From: Gracilaria gracilis
Lineage: Eukaryota > Rhodophyta > Florideophyceae > Gracilariales > Gracilariaceae
DNA: 64,000 nt
Assembly: GCA_030374805.1 (NCBI GenBank)
Contig: JARGSG010000070.1
Location: 283,748-347,747, forward strand
Reading direction: 5' to 3'
A model generated the notes under the pieces. That model was given only the letters and a program-made list of their open reading frames with translations. It did no database searches and was not told the origin of the DNA. This document shows positions 1 to 10,129 of this stretch, piece after piece. How positions within the stretch are numbered: the first letter of the stretch is position 1; every line of letters starts with the position of its first letter. The translations under genes were made by a program, and so were the position numbers.

Positions 1-453
1 GTAGCGGCGATAGAATTCTCGGGAGGTCCCAAGGTTCCGTTCCGGATGGGAAGACAGGATGCTTCGGAAGCGGACTGTACGCCGGATGGAAGACTACCGG
101 ATGCAGATAAGGGAATGAGTCATTTGCGAGATATCTTTTATCGAATGGGCTTCAGTGATGCTGAGATCACTACTCTGAGTGGTGCGCATACGTTGGGTCG
201 TGCACACAAGGAACGATCTGGGTTTGAAGGCCCGTGGACAAGGGTTCCGGTGGTGTTCGATAACTCGTACTACGTGGAGATCTTGAAGGAGAATCCTGAC
301 CCGGACTTGTTGCGTCTCACGAGTGATCTGGCGCTGCTGGATACGCCGGAAACTAAGGCGCTGTGCGAGAAGTACGCCGCCGATCAGGACGCCTTCTTCG
401 AGGACTACAAAGTGGCGCACCAAAAGCTTAGTGAGCTGGGTTGCTTTCAGTAG
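1..453 (+). CDS. APX: Ascorbate peroxidase, C-terminal part (5' end outside window)
   Basis: The frame is open from base 1 to a TAG at 451-453, giving about 150 C-terminal residues of a class I haem peroxidase. It reduces hydrogen peroxide with ascorbate. Visible signatures are the APX-type stretch [20 protein letters not shown] at the left edge, the motif with the proximal haem-ligand histidine ([11 protein letters not shown]), and then the APX C-terminal region with [12 protein letters not shown] and SDLALLDTP. The first ATG in the window (46) is internal, because conserved family sequence continues upstream. The distal active-site Arg/His half lies outside the window, so targeting (cytosol or organelle) cannot be judged. 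No C-terminal membrane anchor follows the catalytic domain; the protein ends soon after in ELGCFQ. Confidence 0.9.
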   Translation, partial: VAAIEFSGGPKVPFRMGRQDASEADCTPDGRLPDADKGMSHLRDIFYRMGFSDAEITTLSGAHTLGRAHKERSGFEGPWTRVPVVFDNSYYVEILKENPDPDLLRLTSDLALLDTPETKALCEKYAADQDAFFEDYKVAHQKLSELGCFQ

Positions 454-589
454 CGATTGACGAACAACATCGGACAACATTATTACCTTCGTAGACAAGC
501 GTTATCCCGCACTATACTACTAGAGAAGTAAAACAGTTTTGAGAAGCAAATCTTTCATTTCCATCATTTTCATCATGAAAATGAAGAAG

Positions 590-596
590 AAAAAAA
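590..596 (-). terminator. Pol III oligo-T terminator of tRNA-Tyr
   Basis: A run of seven A on the plus strand (seven T on the tRNA strand) begins 13 bases downstream of the tRNA 3' end, as expected for RNA polymerase III termination. Confidence 0.6.
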
Positions 597-608
597 TTTA
601 GCCTCGTG

Positions 609-691
609 TCTCCCGACCTAGAATCGAACTAGGGACATTTTGATCGCACGCGAACTACAGTCAAATGCTCTGCCAACTGAGCTACCGAGAG
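609..691 (-). tRNA. tRNA-Tyr(GTA) with a 10-nt intron
   Basis: The minus strand folds as a cloverleaf: 7-bp acceptor (610-616 with 685-691), discriminator A (609), D arm with A-box TAGCTCAGTTGG, anticodon stem TTTGA/TCAAA, anticodon GTA (plus strand 656-658), and T arm CCTAG-TTCGATT-CTAGG containing the B box. Between positions 37 and 38 there are ten extra bases (plus strand 645-654), the canonical place for a tRNA-Tyr intron. The mature length is 73 nt without CCA. Its 3' end (TTCTAGGTCGGGAGA plus CCA) nearly matches the primer-binding sites of the three Gypsy elements further right. Confidence 0.93.
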
Positions 692-1026
692 AGGCACTTT
701 GCTTGCAATGCGCGCCGAATCACAAATTATTTATTGCAGCCAGCCGTATTTTCTGCTTTTTCCATTGGACGTGCGCGATGGGCGCTGCGTCGCTCAACCG
801 TTCCCCGCCGCTCAACCTCACACCGTCGATTCGCGCAGCATCTCCGTTTCTGCGAATGAATCATTGTCCCATATCTTAAATACGATAGATACGGCCATGT
901 GCACCATCACGCCCCGTGAGCAGGCTCCACCTTCTTGTGGTCCTTGACCTGTTCGGCTGGTTGAGCTTGCCCTGCATATGATTTTTTCCCATCGCTGAGG
1001 TTTCCTTTGTTCAAGGTTAACACAAA
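692..1026. other. Intergenic, no gene seen
   Basis: About 335 bp between the tRNA-Tyr 5' end and the HAD gene start. Short open frames here are overlapping and show no family similarity. It presumably holds the HAD gene promoter. Confidence 0.5.
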
Positions 1027-2301
1027 ATGTGGTACAGAATGAGTGCTTTCACTGCACCTGCGCCGCTTCGACTTACGGCCTCCTCACGCCCGTTTCATAC
1101 CGGTACAAAACGTTGTCAGAAACGGCCTTTTTCTATCGTCGACACACGTTGTAGAGCGTCTGTACAACCAGCCACTCCCTCACAGGCTGCCGTTCCAAGT
1201 GCCGATGCTTCTACTCGTCCAGCTATCAGGTTGCTGGCCTGTGACATGGTAAGACCTTTTCAATAGCCTTCTCTTCACTGGTTCAATGCGCTAACTCTGG
1301 CCGGAATTCTCTGTACATAAGGATGGAACAATTCTAGACAGCACGTCATCAATTTCTGCGCCGAATATCAGCGCGGTGAACAAGCTACTGGAGCGTACCG
1401 GCGTTTTGTTTGTTCCGGCTACTGGAAAGTCCAGGATTGGTGCCCTTCGTTCTATGAAACAGCTTGGCAAAAGTTTGCAACAAAAGTATCCAAATGGGTG
1501 TCCTGGCGTTTATCTGCAGGGGCTTTTGGTGTTCAACACCGATGGTGAGGTGGTGTATGAGAACAAATGTGATGCAAGACTAACTGAAACTGTTACGACT
1601 ATTGCCAAAGAAATGGATATCCCTCTCATAGCGTACAGCCGTGATCAAATTGTGTGCGAACAAAAACACGATTATATGGATCTTCTTCCGACCTATCATG
1701 TATGTTGAATGATTCGCAGTCGCACGCTCCTTATAACGCCGTATCAGCGACATCTAACTGTTGTTCTTTGGGTTATTGTTAATAGGAACCGGCAGCGACG
1801 CAAATAGGTGATTGGGAAAGCGCATTCGACACGCAACCGCTGAACAAGTTTATTTTCATGGCAGAGCCGCACTTTATTGAGCAACTACGGCCCGTAGTGG
1901 CTGAAAAAGTGGCCGACATGGGACACCTGACTCAGGCTCAGAGCAACATGCTTGAAGTACTGCCGCCAAATTCGTCAAAGGGTGATGGTGTGCGGCGTCT
2001 TCTGGATGATCTTGGCGTTCACCCACAACAAGTACTGGCCATTGGAGACGCTGAAAACGTACGTAGACCGCGTTGATTTCGCTGGAGCTTTTGGGATTTA
2101 TGCTAACCAAGATTGCAATTCAACGCTGTATGTGAACAGGACTTGGAACTGCTGGAAATGGTGGGATACTCGTGTGCAGTTGGAAATGCACTGCCTTCCG
2201 TGAAGGAAGTAGCAATGTTCAAGGACCTTCCCACAAACGACGAACACGCGGTGGCGCACGCTATTGAGCGCTTCTTCTTCGACGACTTGTTGGAGCAATG
2301 A
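1027..2301 (+). CDS. HAD-superfamily (Cof-type) phosphatase, 4 exons, organelle-targeted N-terminus
   Basis: Exons 1027-1248, 1322-1699, 1786-2058 and 2140-2301 join in frame with GT-AG introns of 73, 86 and 81 bp, giving about 344 residues. The catalytic motif I DxDGT (D73, D75) is made by the junction of exons 1 and 2. The motif GDAENDLELL (about 287-296) is made by the junction of exons 3 and 4. Both are diagnostic of class IIB/Cof-like HAD phosphatases, which hydrolyse phosphate esters with an aspartyl-phosphate intermediate. That splicing restores both motifs is strong support for the model. The first ~70 residues are rich in Arg, Ser, Thr and Ala with almost no acids before the catalytic core, consistent with a plastid or mitochondrial presequence. 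The natural substrate cannot be read from the sequence. Confidence 0.85.
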
Positions 2302-2841
2302 ATAACGAACGAACGAAAGCAGTTTATATTTTGTTGCAAAGGGCCCTACAGCTACAAAGCAATGTGCAGAGCGTTTGACCCTAGCAGGGCCGGTGCCAAT
2401 CTGCGGTGATTAATGGGCGCCGCAGTGTACTGAAGAACGCGCTCAAGGGCCAAGCAAAGGTGGAGGTATTCTGCGCTTGGAGCCGTTCCACGCAATGCGC
2501 TGACCTTTTCAATGAATAAAGAGACATCGAGCGCTTGCATCATTTGCAGCGATGCGCGTCAACATGGTCGATATCTCAGCGCACACTTGCCGCGCGGCGA
2601 TTGGCGCTCGTTCGGTGCGCAAGCGCGTTGCGGCCAAACTGTTTTCGCCGTCAGATTTTTTACGCTGCTTTGCGGCGCGCATTTGTGTCGCGCTTGTCCG
2701 CTGCGAGCGATCGCCGCGCTCCCTCCCCAATATGCTCCGCCAATGCTTTTCAAGCTTGCGCTGGTCCACGGTTGCAACCTTTGCTGAGGGCTCCGCTTTC
2801 CGTCTTCACCTCGAAAGTTGACACTGTCTCACCGTTCAAAC
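2302..2841. other. Intergenic, no gene seen
   Basis: 540 bp between two co-directional genes. Several overlapping open frames on both strands have no recognisable similarity. The right part probably holds the PDH-beta promoter and 5' UTR. Confidence 0.5.
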
Positions 2842-3948
2842 ATGATCGCCACCACAGCTGTGAGAGCGCTTCGTCATGTGCGTCAGTCCTGCGCGAGCCG
2901 CTCGCGTTCATTGCACGCCACGTCCCCGGCCGCCGTTCACTCAATGACATGCCGCGAGGCATTGAACACAGCCATCGACGAGGAACTCGCCCGTGATGAT
3001 CGCGTGTTTGTAATTGGCGAGGAAGTTGCTGAGTACGATGGTGCCTACAAAGTCACCAAGGGTCTACATGCCAAGTATGGCGATCGTCGTGTTGTTGATA
3101 CTCCTATCACCGAATCGGGTTTCACCGGTCTTGCCACCGGCGCTGCTATGGCTGGTTTGCGTCCCATCTGTGAGTTCATGACGTTTAATTTCTCTATGCA
3201 GGCAATTGATCATATTGTCAATTCCGCTGCAAAGACGCTGTACATGTCGGGTGGTCAAATCAACGTGCCCATTGTATTTCGCGGACCGAATGGAGCGTCA
3301 GCGGGCGTTGGAGCACAGCATTCGCAGTGCTTTGCGTCGTGGTATGGCTCTGTTCCAGGCCTCAAAGTTGTTTCGCCGTATGATGTTGAGGACTGTCGCG
3401 GGCTGCTCAAGGCGGCCATTCGCGATCCTAATCCCGTCGTTTGTTTAGAAAATGAACTTATGTACAATGTCAGCTTCGATAACGTCCCCGACCAAGTGAT
3501 GGATCCGGATTTCGTTCTTCCTATTGGGCAGGCAAAGATTTTGAGAGAAGGCACTGACGTAACCATTGTGGGACATAGCAAGTGGGTTGGTTTCGCCGTT
3601 CAAGCAGCTGAGATTCTACAACAGGAAGGCATTTCCGCAGAGGTGATTAACCTGCGATCAATTCGCCCTCTTGATCGCAATACAATTACAGAGTCAGTCA
3701 AGAAGACAAACAGATTAGTCACCGTTGAAGGAGGATGGCCAACTTTTGGAATCGGTGCAGAGATTTGCGCTGCCGTTTTCGAATCGGATGCATTTGAATA
3801 CCTGGATGCACCAGTTCAACGAGTATCTGGCGCAGATGTACCAACCCCATACGCTGAGAATCTGGAAGCAAGGGCGTTCCCCACTATAGAAGATATCACT
3901 GTAGCTGCTCGAGCAGCAATGATGAGGATGCTCCCGGAAGCGGCGTAA
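2842..3948 (+). CDS. PDHB: Pyruvate dehydrogenase E1 component, beta subunit (mitochondrial)
   Basis: An intronless frame of 368 residues. The start is the ATG at 2842 ([16 protein letters not shown]), since the open frame upstream begins only with TTG. Residues 1 to about 30 are basic and Ser/Ala-rich without acids, a typical mitochondrial presequence, followed by the mature domain. Transketolase-type pyrimidine-binding and C-terminal domains are recognisable from [61 protein letters not shown] and [16 protein letters not shown]. With E1-alpha it forms the thiamine-diphosphate enzyme that decarboxylates pyruvate in the mitochondrial complex. The length is standard and no defect is visible. 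Confidence 0.95.
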   Translation: MIATTAVRALRHVRQSCASRSRSLHATSPAAVHSMTCREALNTAIDEELARDDRVFVIGEEVAEYDGAYKVTKGLHAKYGDRRVVDTPITESGFTGLATGAAMAGLRPICEFMTFNFSMQAIDHIVNSAAKTLYMSGGQINVPIVFRGPNGASAGVGAQHSQCFASWYGSVPGLKVVSPYDVEDCRGLLKAAIRDPNPVVCLENELMYNVSFDNVPDQVMDPDFVLPIGQAKILREGTDVTIVGHSKWVGFAVQAAEILQQEGISAEVINLRSIRPLDRNTITESVKKTNRLVTVEGGWPTFGIGAEICAAVFESDAFEYLDAPVQRVSGADVPTPYAENLEARAFPTIEDITVAARAAMMRMLPEAA

Positions 3949-4572
3949 AACACGGTTATGCCGCAGGTACGCCAAGTGTGGTGCATGAATGGATAGAATT
4001 CATGTAACAGTTTTGAGAACAACGGTTTGTTTATTAGTTCAGAAAGGGTATCCAATATTTATGTCAAGTTAGAAGACTGGGCGGCGTGTTCCTCTGGACA
4101 ATCAATGAAGAGGAAGAACAAAACAAGCTCTACCACAGAATACGCACATGTCGTTTTTGTTAGCATTGGAAGAAGGGCTCCTGCCTTAAGTGCGTGTGGT
4201 AGCTCGCATGATTAGACTTCGCAATACTTCGTCAGAAATAGCCATGGTGCGTCCGACTCTGTTGAGAGAACTGCTTGCGGGACCGAGAACATTACATACA
4301 AAGAATAAGGTTAGTAGGATGTCCCTGGTGAAAGATGAAAAGCTGCATGGCTCATGACCGTGATGATGAATCATCACAGACCATGGGCAGTCTCAACTTG
4401 TCGACGTAGGATTAAGGGGGCTGCCCATGACGATGTGCGTAATCCTTCCCCTTCTACAAGCTGGTGAGGTGTGAACCACACCCTGTCTTGCGTCGCGGAT
4501 CTGCCGTTGCCCATTACCAGGCTTGCTAAGCAACTTGTACTTTCTAGGCGAACGAGTGGAAATGAAATGTCA
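3949..4572. other. Convergent intergenic region, no gene seen
   Basis: 624 bp between the 3' ends of the PDH-beta and arogenate dehydrogenase genes. It presumably holds both 3' UTRs. The open frames here are not supported by any motif. Confidence 0.5.
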
Positions 4573-5696
4573 TTACTTTTTTCTTTGAGCCTCGTTCTCC
4601 TCAGCCAGGTCAAGCATTTTCCTAATGTCCTTGAGGGCCGCTTCCATGTTGTCCAACTCCTGTCTCGCGTTTGGGTTGTACTTGTATAAACCGTAGTACA
4701 AGGCAAAGCTGTCCTTGCAGGTTGTATCCACCACTCCCAGGAGTGATTCATAACCCCTTGTGTTAATTGGGGTGGATTCCACATGCAACTGGGCAAGCAT
4801 ACGGCCTGTATATGAAAAAGTGGCAGGAAGTTGATCAAATCGTATTAGTCAACATGTGTACGAGATGATTAGCATGTGCGCGACGTAAGCAAGAACGAAC
4901 CTGTTGTGTGTGTGAGAAACTGGGTTGAGGCTGCATGTTTGTCATGTGTAGCGCAGTCCATAGAAACCATAGCGCATCCTTCAGCTCTCCAGATGTCGAT
5001 GAACGCGTCACAAACGCTTTGATGCTTTGGGTTTACGCGAACAATGTCGTAAACGAAGGGCAGACCCTTCCAAGAATATTTCCCACTTTCTGGACCGAAC
5101 ATAGGATGCGTGCAAACGATATTGGATGATGCGGGTAGGCATTTCAAAAGGAGATCATGGGGATAGAGCTTGACGGAAAGCACATCCACCACTAACGTGT
5201 TCGCAAGCCTTTGTGGTTTGAAATAGAGTTGCGCATGGATGTTAGTTCGCTGTTGTCGCCCGCGGCACGGTTGAAAACTGGTTCCGGAAATGACTTACTT
5301 CTTGAGTGGAAAGTGAGAGAGAACGGTGGACAATGACATTATACTTGTGCAGAAAATAACGACATCGGGCTCACGGTCCATGAGCTTCTCTGCATGCTGG
5401 ACGTATTCACAGCCGATAGCCTTGGCAGCTTCGAAGTAATTCCCCCGGCTTTGGCCAATAACGCTGTGGATGTGCAAGGCAATGGCAAAGGGCGGTAAGA
5501 ATGGGGTTTAGTTAGTCAGTGAGTTGATCGATGATACAGCAAAAACGCGCGCTACGAAAGAATTGGAAAGCACGAAAGCATACCGATGACCTTGTGACGC
5601 AAACCTCTTACCCAGAAACTGACCAAAGTTTCCGAAGCCAACGATACCAATGGTAAGGCGCTTTGAGGGCGGCTGACACTGGTTTTCAAACGACAT
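4573..5696 (-). CDS. Arogenate/prephenate dehydrogenase (TyrA type), 4 exons
   Basis: Exons (minus strand) 5696-5584, 5463-5299, 5208-4901 and 4805-4573 join in frame with introns of 120, 90 and 95 bp to 272 residues. The nucleotide-binding fold starts with GIVGFGNFG (Gly20, 22, 25). Plant arogenate dehydrogenase signatures follow: VVDVLSVK, THPMFGPESGK, HDKHAASTQFLTHTTGR and STPINTRGYESLL. The last two are continuous only after splicing. It makes tyrosine from arogenate (or 4-hydroxyphenylpyruvate from prephenate), normally in the plastid. Three introns are at phases 2, 2 and 1. Start choice: the ATG at 5696 fits the domain edge, but the frame is open up to an ATG at 5924; that extension is Arg/Ser/Thr-rich near the domain and could be a transit peptide. 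Confidence 0.87.
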
Positions 5697-7519
5697 GGTA
5701 GTGAGAGTAGGGGTAAGACGAAGAGGGCGTGAACAACGAAGACTATGCGAACTCCTGAAAGTAAAAGAGACGAAAGCAGAGGAAGCTTGACGTACGGCGG
5801 GGAGCGGACCTGCACAACGACAAGGGTTGTTATAGCGGCATTGGGCGCCGGCGGAGCTTCCCGTGGCTCCGTAGCCACACAACGGTGCGTTTCCAGAGAG
5901 ATGACCAACTGCCAGTAAAATCATTTATTTGGTTAGCTGCGTTGTCAATTTGATGACTATTTGCTTTCAAGGTGAGCAGCTCACGACAAGAGCACACGAA
6001 GTTATGCTCTCGCCCTTTCTCGTCATATACCGTACCAGTCATCACCATCACTTTAGCAAATGTCCTTTGTCCAGACGAGGATGAACAAGCGAAGAAATTG
6101 TGGATCAGATACTATCTCTTCCGGCGTAGATAATTGGGGGCTAACATCTTACCAATAAAAAGCTCGCGGAATTCCTGTATCGCGTGCTTTACAACTTGTT
6201 CTGTGATTGTTGTTCGAGATACAAGTATATTTGTCGGCTACCAAGGGTACCTTACTAACATGACGCCATATTTTTATTCCACTACCATAAGCACGTGATG
6301 TGTAAACGCTGTGGATACTTTGTCAGACAAAGTTTGTCTGCGCTGTGACGTGTGTCAACATCCATATAACTTGCTGTTGACAGCGTTTTTCATAAACCTT
6401 GGCACATCGCATAGTATCAAAGGAGTGGCAAGTGCCACAACACTTTAACATAATGCATCTGCTCATGGTTTTGCCATTCGTGGCGCCAATATCTACCTTC
6501 GTATCATCCAAATCGTTGGCAATTGTGATTTGCTCCTTCCTCGCTGGCAGAAAAGTATCAGAGGTTTAAAAAATTCCATCTTGGAAGCTAATGTTGTATA
6601 GACTTTCTCAACCCACGTCTTTTCCTTTTTTTTAGTACGAGAAACGCTGACCATATAATGTGATTCACACGCTCCCTTTTATCAGGTAAAGCTGCTCTTC
6701 CAAGAACACTACGTGTTATCTTCGTTATGTTGCTTTCGTTGACGCACAAATCACTGAAATGCTGCTAATACTAAATGTATTCAAGACATGTCTACGACCT
6801 CCAACAATCTCGAATGTATCACACAATAGGTCTGGATACGGGTAAACTTCTGTCATCACAGAAGTTCGTCCTCATACAGACCACTTGGAAGACATTTTGG
6901 CTGATTTTTGTATTGCTGCATTGTTGATACATACGAGAAAGGAGGAGTCTAGAGATAGATGATATTCTCATTAAAGAAAATGTATCGTTAGCAGCAGCAG
7001 GTACACTTGAGTTTCTGTTCTTACATCGCATATCCAGCCTCAGAGCATTGAACTCTTCTACGTGTACTTGGGTTTTCGGTTTTTTGAGTTTTTGCTGCTG
7101 GTCCTCCTCGTTGCTCGTTGTTCTGCGGACTCGTGTGGAAAGCACCAGATCCGCTTTCAATCTTTGACTTTCCGTAAATTACGTAGGACACCAGTGTCTC
7201 CTTCCTTTCAAGCAACGAACAAGCCTTGACGGTCAAGGGCTACTCAGATGAGTACACGTGTGATCCAAAAATCAATTGTCAATTAGCCAGATATCTCCAT
7301 AGTTTCGTAATTCTTTTCATTCGCCCATTTGGCGACGACGGTTCACTGGACCTCCTGTACACGATGCAAGTCGTGCAGTCGTTCGAGCTGGGAAACGCTT
7401 TGATCCATTATCACCAGACCACCGCGCTAAACGCGCTCCAAGCAGGTGAACCATCTCCTTTCACTCGACCCCGTCGAGTTTTCTACATCTCCACCTAAGC
7501 ACAACCGATCACGCGCAAA
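5697..7519. other. Intergenic, no supported gene
   Basis: 1.8 kb between divergently transcribed arogenate dehydrogenase and NAC-beta genes. 5697-5924 may be the transit-peptide part or 5' UTR of the dehydrogenase. The rest contains short open frames (for example 6323-6511 and 7021-7236 on the minus strand) with no recognised motif. A multi-exon gene in 6.0-7.2 kb cannot be excluded by eye. Confidence 0.4.
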
Positions 7520-8146
7520 ATGGAAGGCGGAGTCGATAAGGAGAAGCTTGCCAAGCTTCAGCGCATGGCCGCCGGGGTGCGCGTCGGTGGAAAGGGCTCA
7601 GTTCGAAGAAAGAAGAAGGCTGTTCACAAGGCCGCTCCTACCGACGACAAGCGCCTACAGACTACCCTTAAGCGCCTGCAGCTCAGCCAACTTCCGGGTA
7701 TCGAAGAAGTTAATATCTTCCGCGACAACGGTCAAGTAATAAATTTCCAGAACCCTAAGGTTCAAGCACAAATCTCGGCAAACACCTACGTGGTCTCCGG
7801 ACAGGCCGTTACCAAATCGCTACAGGACATGCTACCTAGTATTGTCAACCAACTGGGTGCAGACAATATGCCACAGATGAAATCGCTCATGGATCAACTT
7901 GGTGCCGCTGGTATTGGCGGTCAAGCTTCTTTGGCAAAGCCAAGTGCTGAAGACGTTGATGACGAGGAAATCCCGGATCTCGTTGGTGCTGATAACTTTG
8001 AAGAGAAAGCTACTGCGGAAGCTTCCAAGGATGACGATGCGGACGCAAAGGAAGAGAAACCTGCTGCGGAGAACGGAGAAAAGGCTGATGGTGAAGATAA
8101 ACCGGCCGATGACACGGCAGAAAAGTCTGAAGAGCCTTCATCGTAG
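7520..8146 (+). CDS. Nascent polypeptide-associated complex subunit beta (BTF3-like)
   Basis: An intronless 208-residue protein. The basic N-terminus with the ribosome-binding RRKKKAVHK stretch (about 29-40) precedes the NAC domain (about 40-110), recognised by LKRLQLSQLPGIEEVNIFRD and QAQISANTYVVSGQAVTKSL. A Met/Gln/Gly linker and an acidic Asp/Glu/Ala/Lys-rich tail (about 148-208) complete the standard plant and algal architecture. As a dimer with NAC-alpha it binds ribosomes near the exit tunnel and shields nascent chains in the cytosol. The start ATG is at 7520 shortly after an in-frame stop region; no truncation is visible. Confidence 0.95.
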   Translation: MEGGVDKEKLAKLQRMAAGVRVGGKGSVRRKKKAVHKAAPTDDKRLQTTLKRLQLSQLPGIEEVNIFRDNGQVINFQNPKVQAQISANTYVVSGQAVTKSLQDMLPSIVNQLGADNMPQMKSLMDQLGAAGIGGQASLAKPSAEDVDDEEIPDLVGADNFEEKATAEASKDDDADAKEEKPAAENGEKADGEDKPADDTAEKSEEPSS

Positions 8147-8579
8147 TCTTGTAACGCTGCATAGAAGTGCCATAGTAAAACCTGAGAAGCTCGAGCGCTG
8201 AAACTAGTATTTGCTAAAACAAACACTTATTGCCGTTTAGACTACTATCAATACCGCAAGAAATCTGGGGTCTGGAGTAGTCAATTTCATTTCGATGAAC
8301 ATATTCATTTGCCTAATGCTTTGCTTCGCAAGAGTAGACCAGATTGTTCGCGACAATTGATACTCTTGTTCGGCTTTAGAGCGGCAGCTCTTTGTAAGTA
8401 TTTATTCACTACTCACGGCATGGAGATTAACTCCATAGTGCAGTTAAACGGTTCGCTTGACATGAAAATAGGCAAGCTGGTGCGTGTGGTGATCCGTACC
8501 CCGAGAATATTCACCATCTTGAGATCCGTTCCAATACGAAACATGATAGTTGCACCCCCCTACTTGCCTGATGAAGTCT
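8147..8579. other. Convergent intergenic region, no gene seen
   Basis: 433 bp between the 3' ends of NAC-beta and the coiled-coil gene. The open frame at 8309-8614 on the plus strand overlaps the next gene's 3' end and has no motif. Confidence 0.5.
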
Positions 8580-9584
8580 CTAAGGCACGGAAACGTTTGC
8601 ATGGGCATTGTTAACTTCATACCCAGGAGTATTTCCGTTCAGCCCGTCGTGAAGATCACCGAACAGAGCAGCGTTTGGTAGCTCATCTCTTCCTCTATCA
8701 GTTAGAATTGGGGACGTCGCGATAGAACCCACGATGTTATTCAAAGCGGCATATGATGTATCCTTGAAAGCATCCAAGTTGGAGTTTTGGAGAAACTCGA
8801 GGCAATGCAGTGTAGAGACGTCAACCGCCTCATCGTGAGGAACGTTTCCGTTGGGAGATGTTAGCATCACGTTAAAATAGCACAACAGATCCATATCCAG
8901 TTCTGTGATATAAGCCGGTGCTTTGTCTGTTTGTGCTTGAGAGTAGCTGAGTAGCGCCTCTCGAGATCCCGGCTGGCGAAGAAAATCGACGACATGAAAA
9001 AGATTTAGCACCTTCCGCACGTTCTCCTTCTTGACTTTGGCCCTTTCTGCGGGGATTGTGCTCTTCAGCTTCTCCAGTTCTTGCCGTAACGACTCGTTGT
9101 CATTCTTCAGAGCCTGGAATTCTGTCATGAGGACCTGTGAAGACGGGGGTACCTCTGAAGATTCGTCAGTAGTGCCACGGGTCCTGTTCTTTTCTTGTGT
9201 CGGGATGGAAAGGTCAGAATCATCATCTCTATGAGTGCCATCAGCAGAAGATGTAGTGCTTTCCCCTTGAACTTGAGAAGCCTTAGCGCGCTTTTCCTTT
9301 GCTTTGGCAGCCTTAGCAGACCGTTTGCTGGTCTGTTGCTTCTGGTCAGCTCGCTCAGGGGACTCGACAACTGTAGTTTGCTTCTTCAGAATTTCCTGGA
9401 GTTCGGCAAGCAATGCCTCCTTCTTCACACAACTCTTAACGCTCTCCATCTGCTCAGGGTTAAGCTCCTGTCCACTTGCTGCCGCCTGTTCCCAGGTCTT
9501 TGCACGATCAATGGCCTTTCGCAGATTGCGACATCGGTTGGACACCACTTTTAGGCATGCATCAATCACCTCTCTTTCAGACAT
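8580..9584 (-). CDS. Coiled-coil protein with a caprin-like N-terminal module (function unknown)
   Basis: An intronless 334-residue frame. Residues about 10-70 (CRNLRKAIDRAKTWEQAAASG..LNPEQMESVKS) follow the pattern of a basic helix, then G-x-x-LN-x-x-Q, then an amphipathic helix. This resembles the helical region of caprin-type RNA-granule proteins and similar plant proteins. Residues 75-150 are a charged linker rich in Lys, Ala, Ser and Gln. A short heptad-like coiled coil follows around 155-185 (LMTEFQALKNDNESLRQELEKLKS). The C-terminal third is a mixed helical region with no recognised domain. The assignment rests on pattern resemblance only. The gene is divergent from PRP19, sharing a 545-bp upstream region. 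Confidence 0.6.
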   Translation of the reverse strand: MSEREVIDACLKVVSNRCRNLRKAIDRAKTWEQAAASGQELNPEQMESVKSCVKKEALLAELQEILKKQTTVVESPERADQKQQTSKRSAKAAKAKEKRAKASQVQGESTTSSADGTHRDDDSDLSIPTQEKNRTRGTTDESSEVPPSSQVLMTEFQALKNDNESLRQELEKLKSTIPAERAKVKKENVRKVLNLFHVVDFLRQPGSREALLSYSQAQTDKAPAYITELDMDLLCYFNVMLTSPNGNVPHDEAVDVSTLHCLEFLQNSNLDAFKDTSYAALNNIVGSIATSPILTDRGRDELPNAALFGDLHDGLNGNTPGYEVNNAHANVSVP

Positions 9585-10129
9585 GTTACAGGCCGATTGC
9601 TCTAGGTATTTCGGACAGCTGTGACGAAAGTAAAGGTTGTGCGGAAAAAGGCGAGCGATTCGTTGGTGAGCGAGAGCGATGTATAAAGGTGCTCAACATC
9701 GACGGTGTCTGTTGATCCAAAAGGGGGGGAATGGGCGAAAGGTGCCTGCAATTTTATGTACGTCAAACAACTGCACAACCGAAGCAAGAGCCACGAATGC
9801 GCCGTGAACGGCTCACGCTTGTCTCCAGATTTCTCTATGATCCAGAAGAAGTGGAGCCTGTTTCTAAACACTATTTCAATGAAAATCCAACGTAAAAGTT
9901 GGGCCTGTATGTTCGAAATTTGAATTTAATTGGGAATACGAATATGGGAGCTTTTTTTTTTTTTGAAACACAGGATCACGCTTTTACCAAACCGGCTAGC
10001 TAAACCTTACGCAGTACGGCAGCGATAACCCGCGAGTGAAAAGCGCTTATCTCTATTCGGTTTGAGCATATTGAGACGCAATCGACCTAGATACAAGGGT
10101 CTTCGCTTCGAAGCGTTCCTTTTCGAGCA
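9585..10129. promoter_or_regulatory. Divergent promoter region between the coiled-coil gene and PRP19
   Basis: 545 bp separate the two start codons, so both promoters must lie here. A 13-base T run sits at 9952-9964. No TATA box or other element can be assigned with confidence. Confidence 0.4.

Noticed and set aside
2512-2996. Frames upstream of and overlapping PDH-beta start
   Set aside because: They overlap the presequence in other phases and show no similarity to any family.
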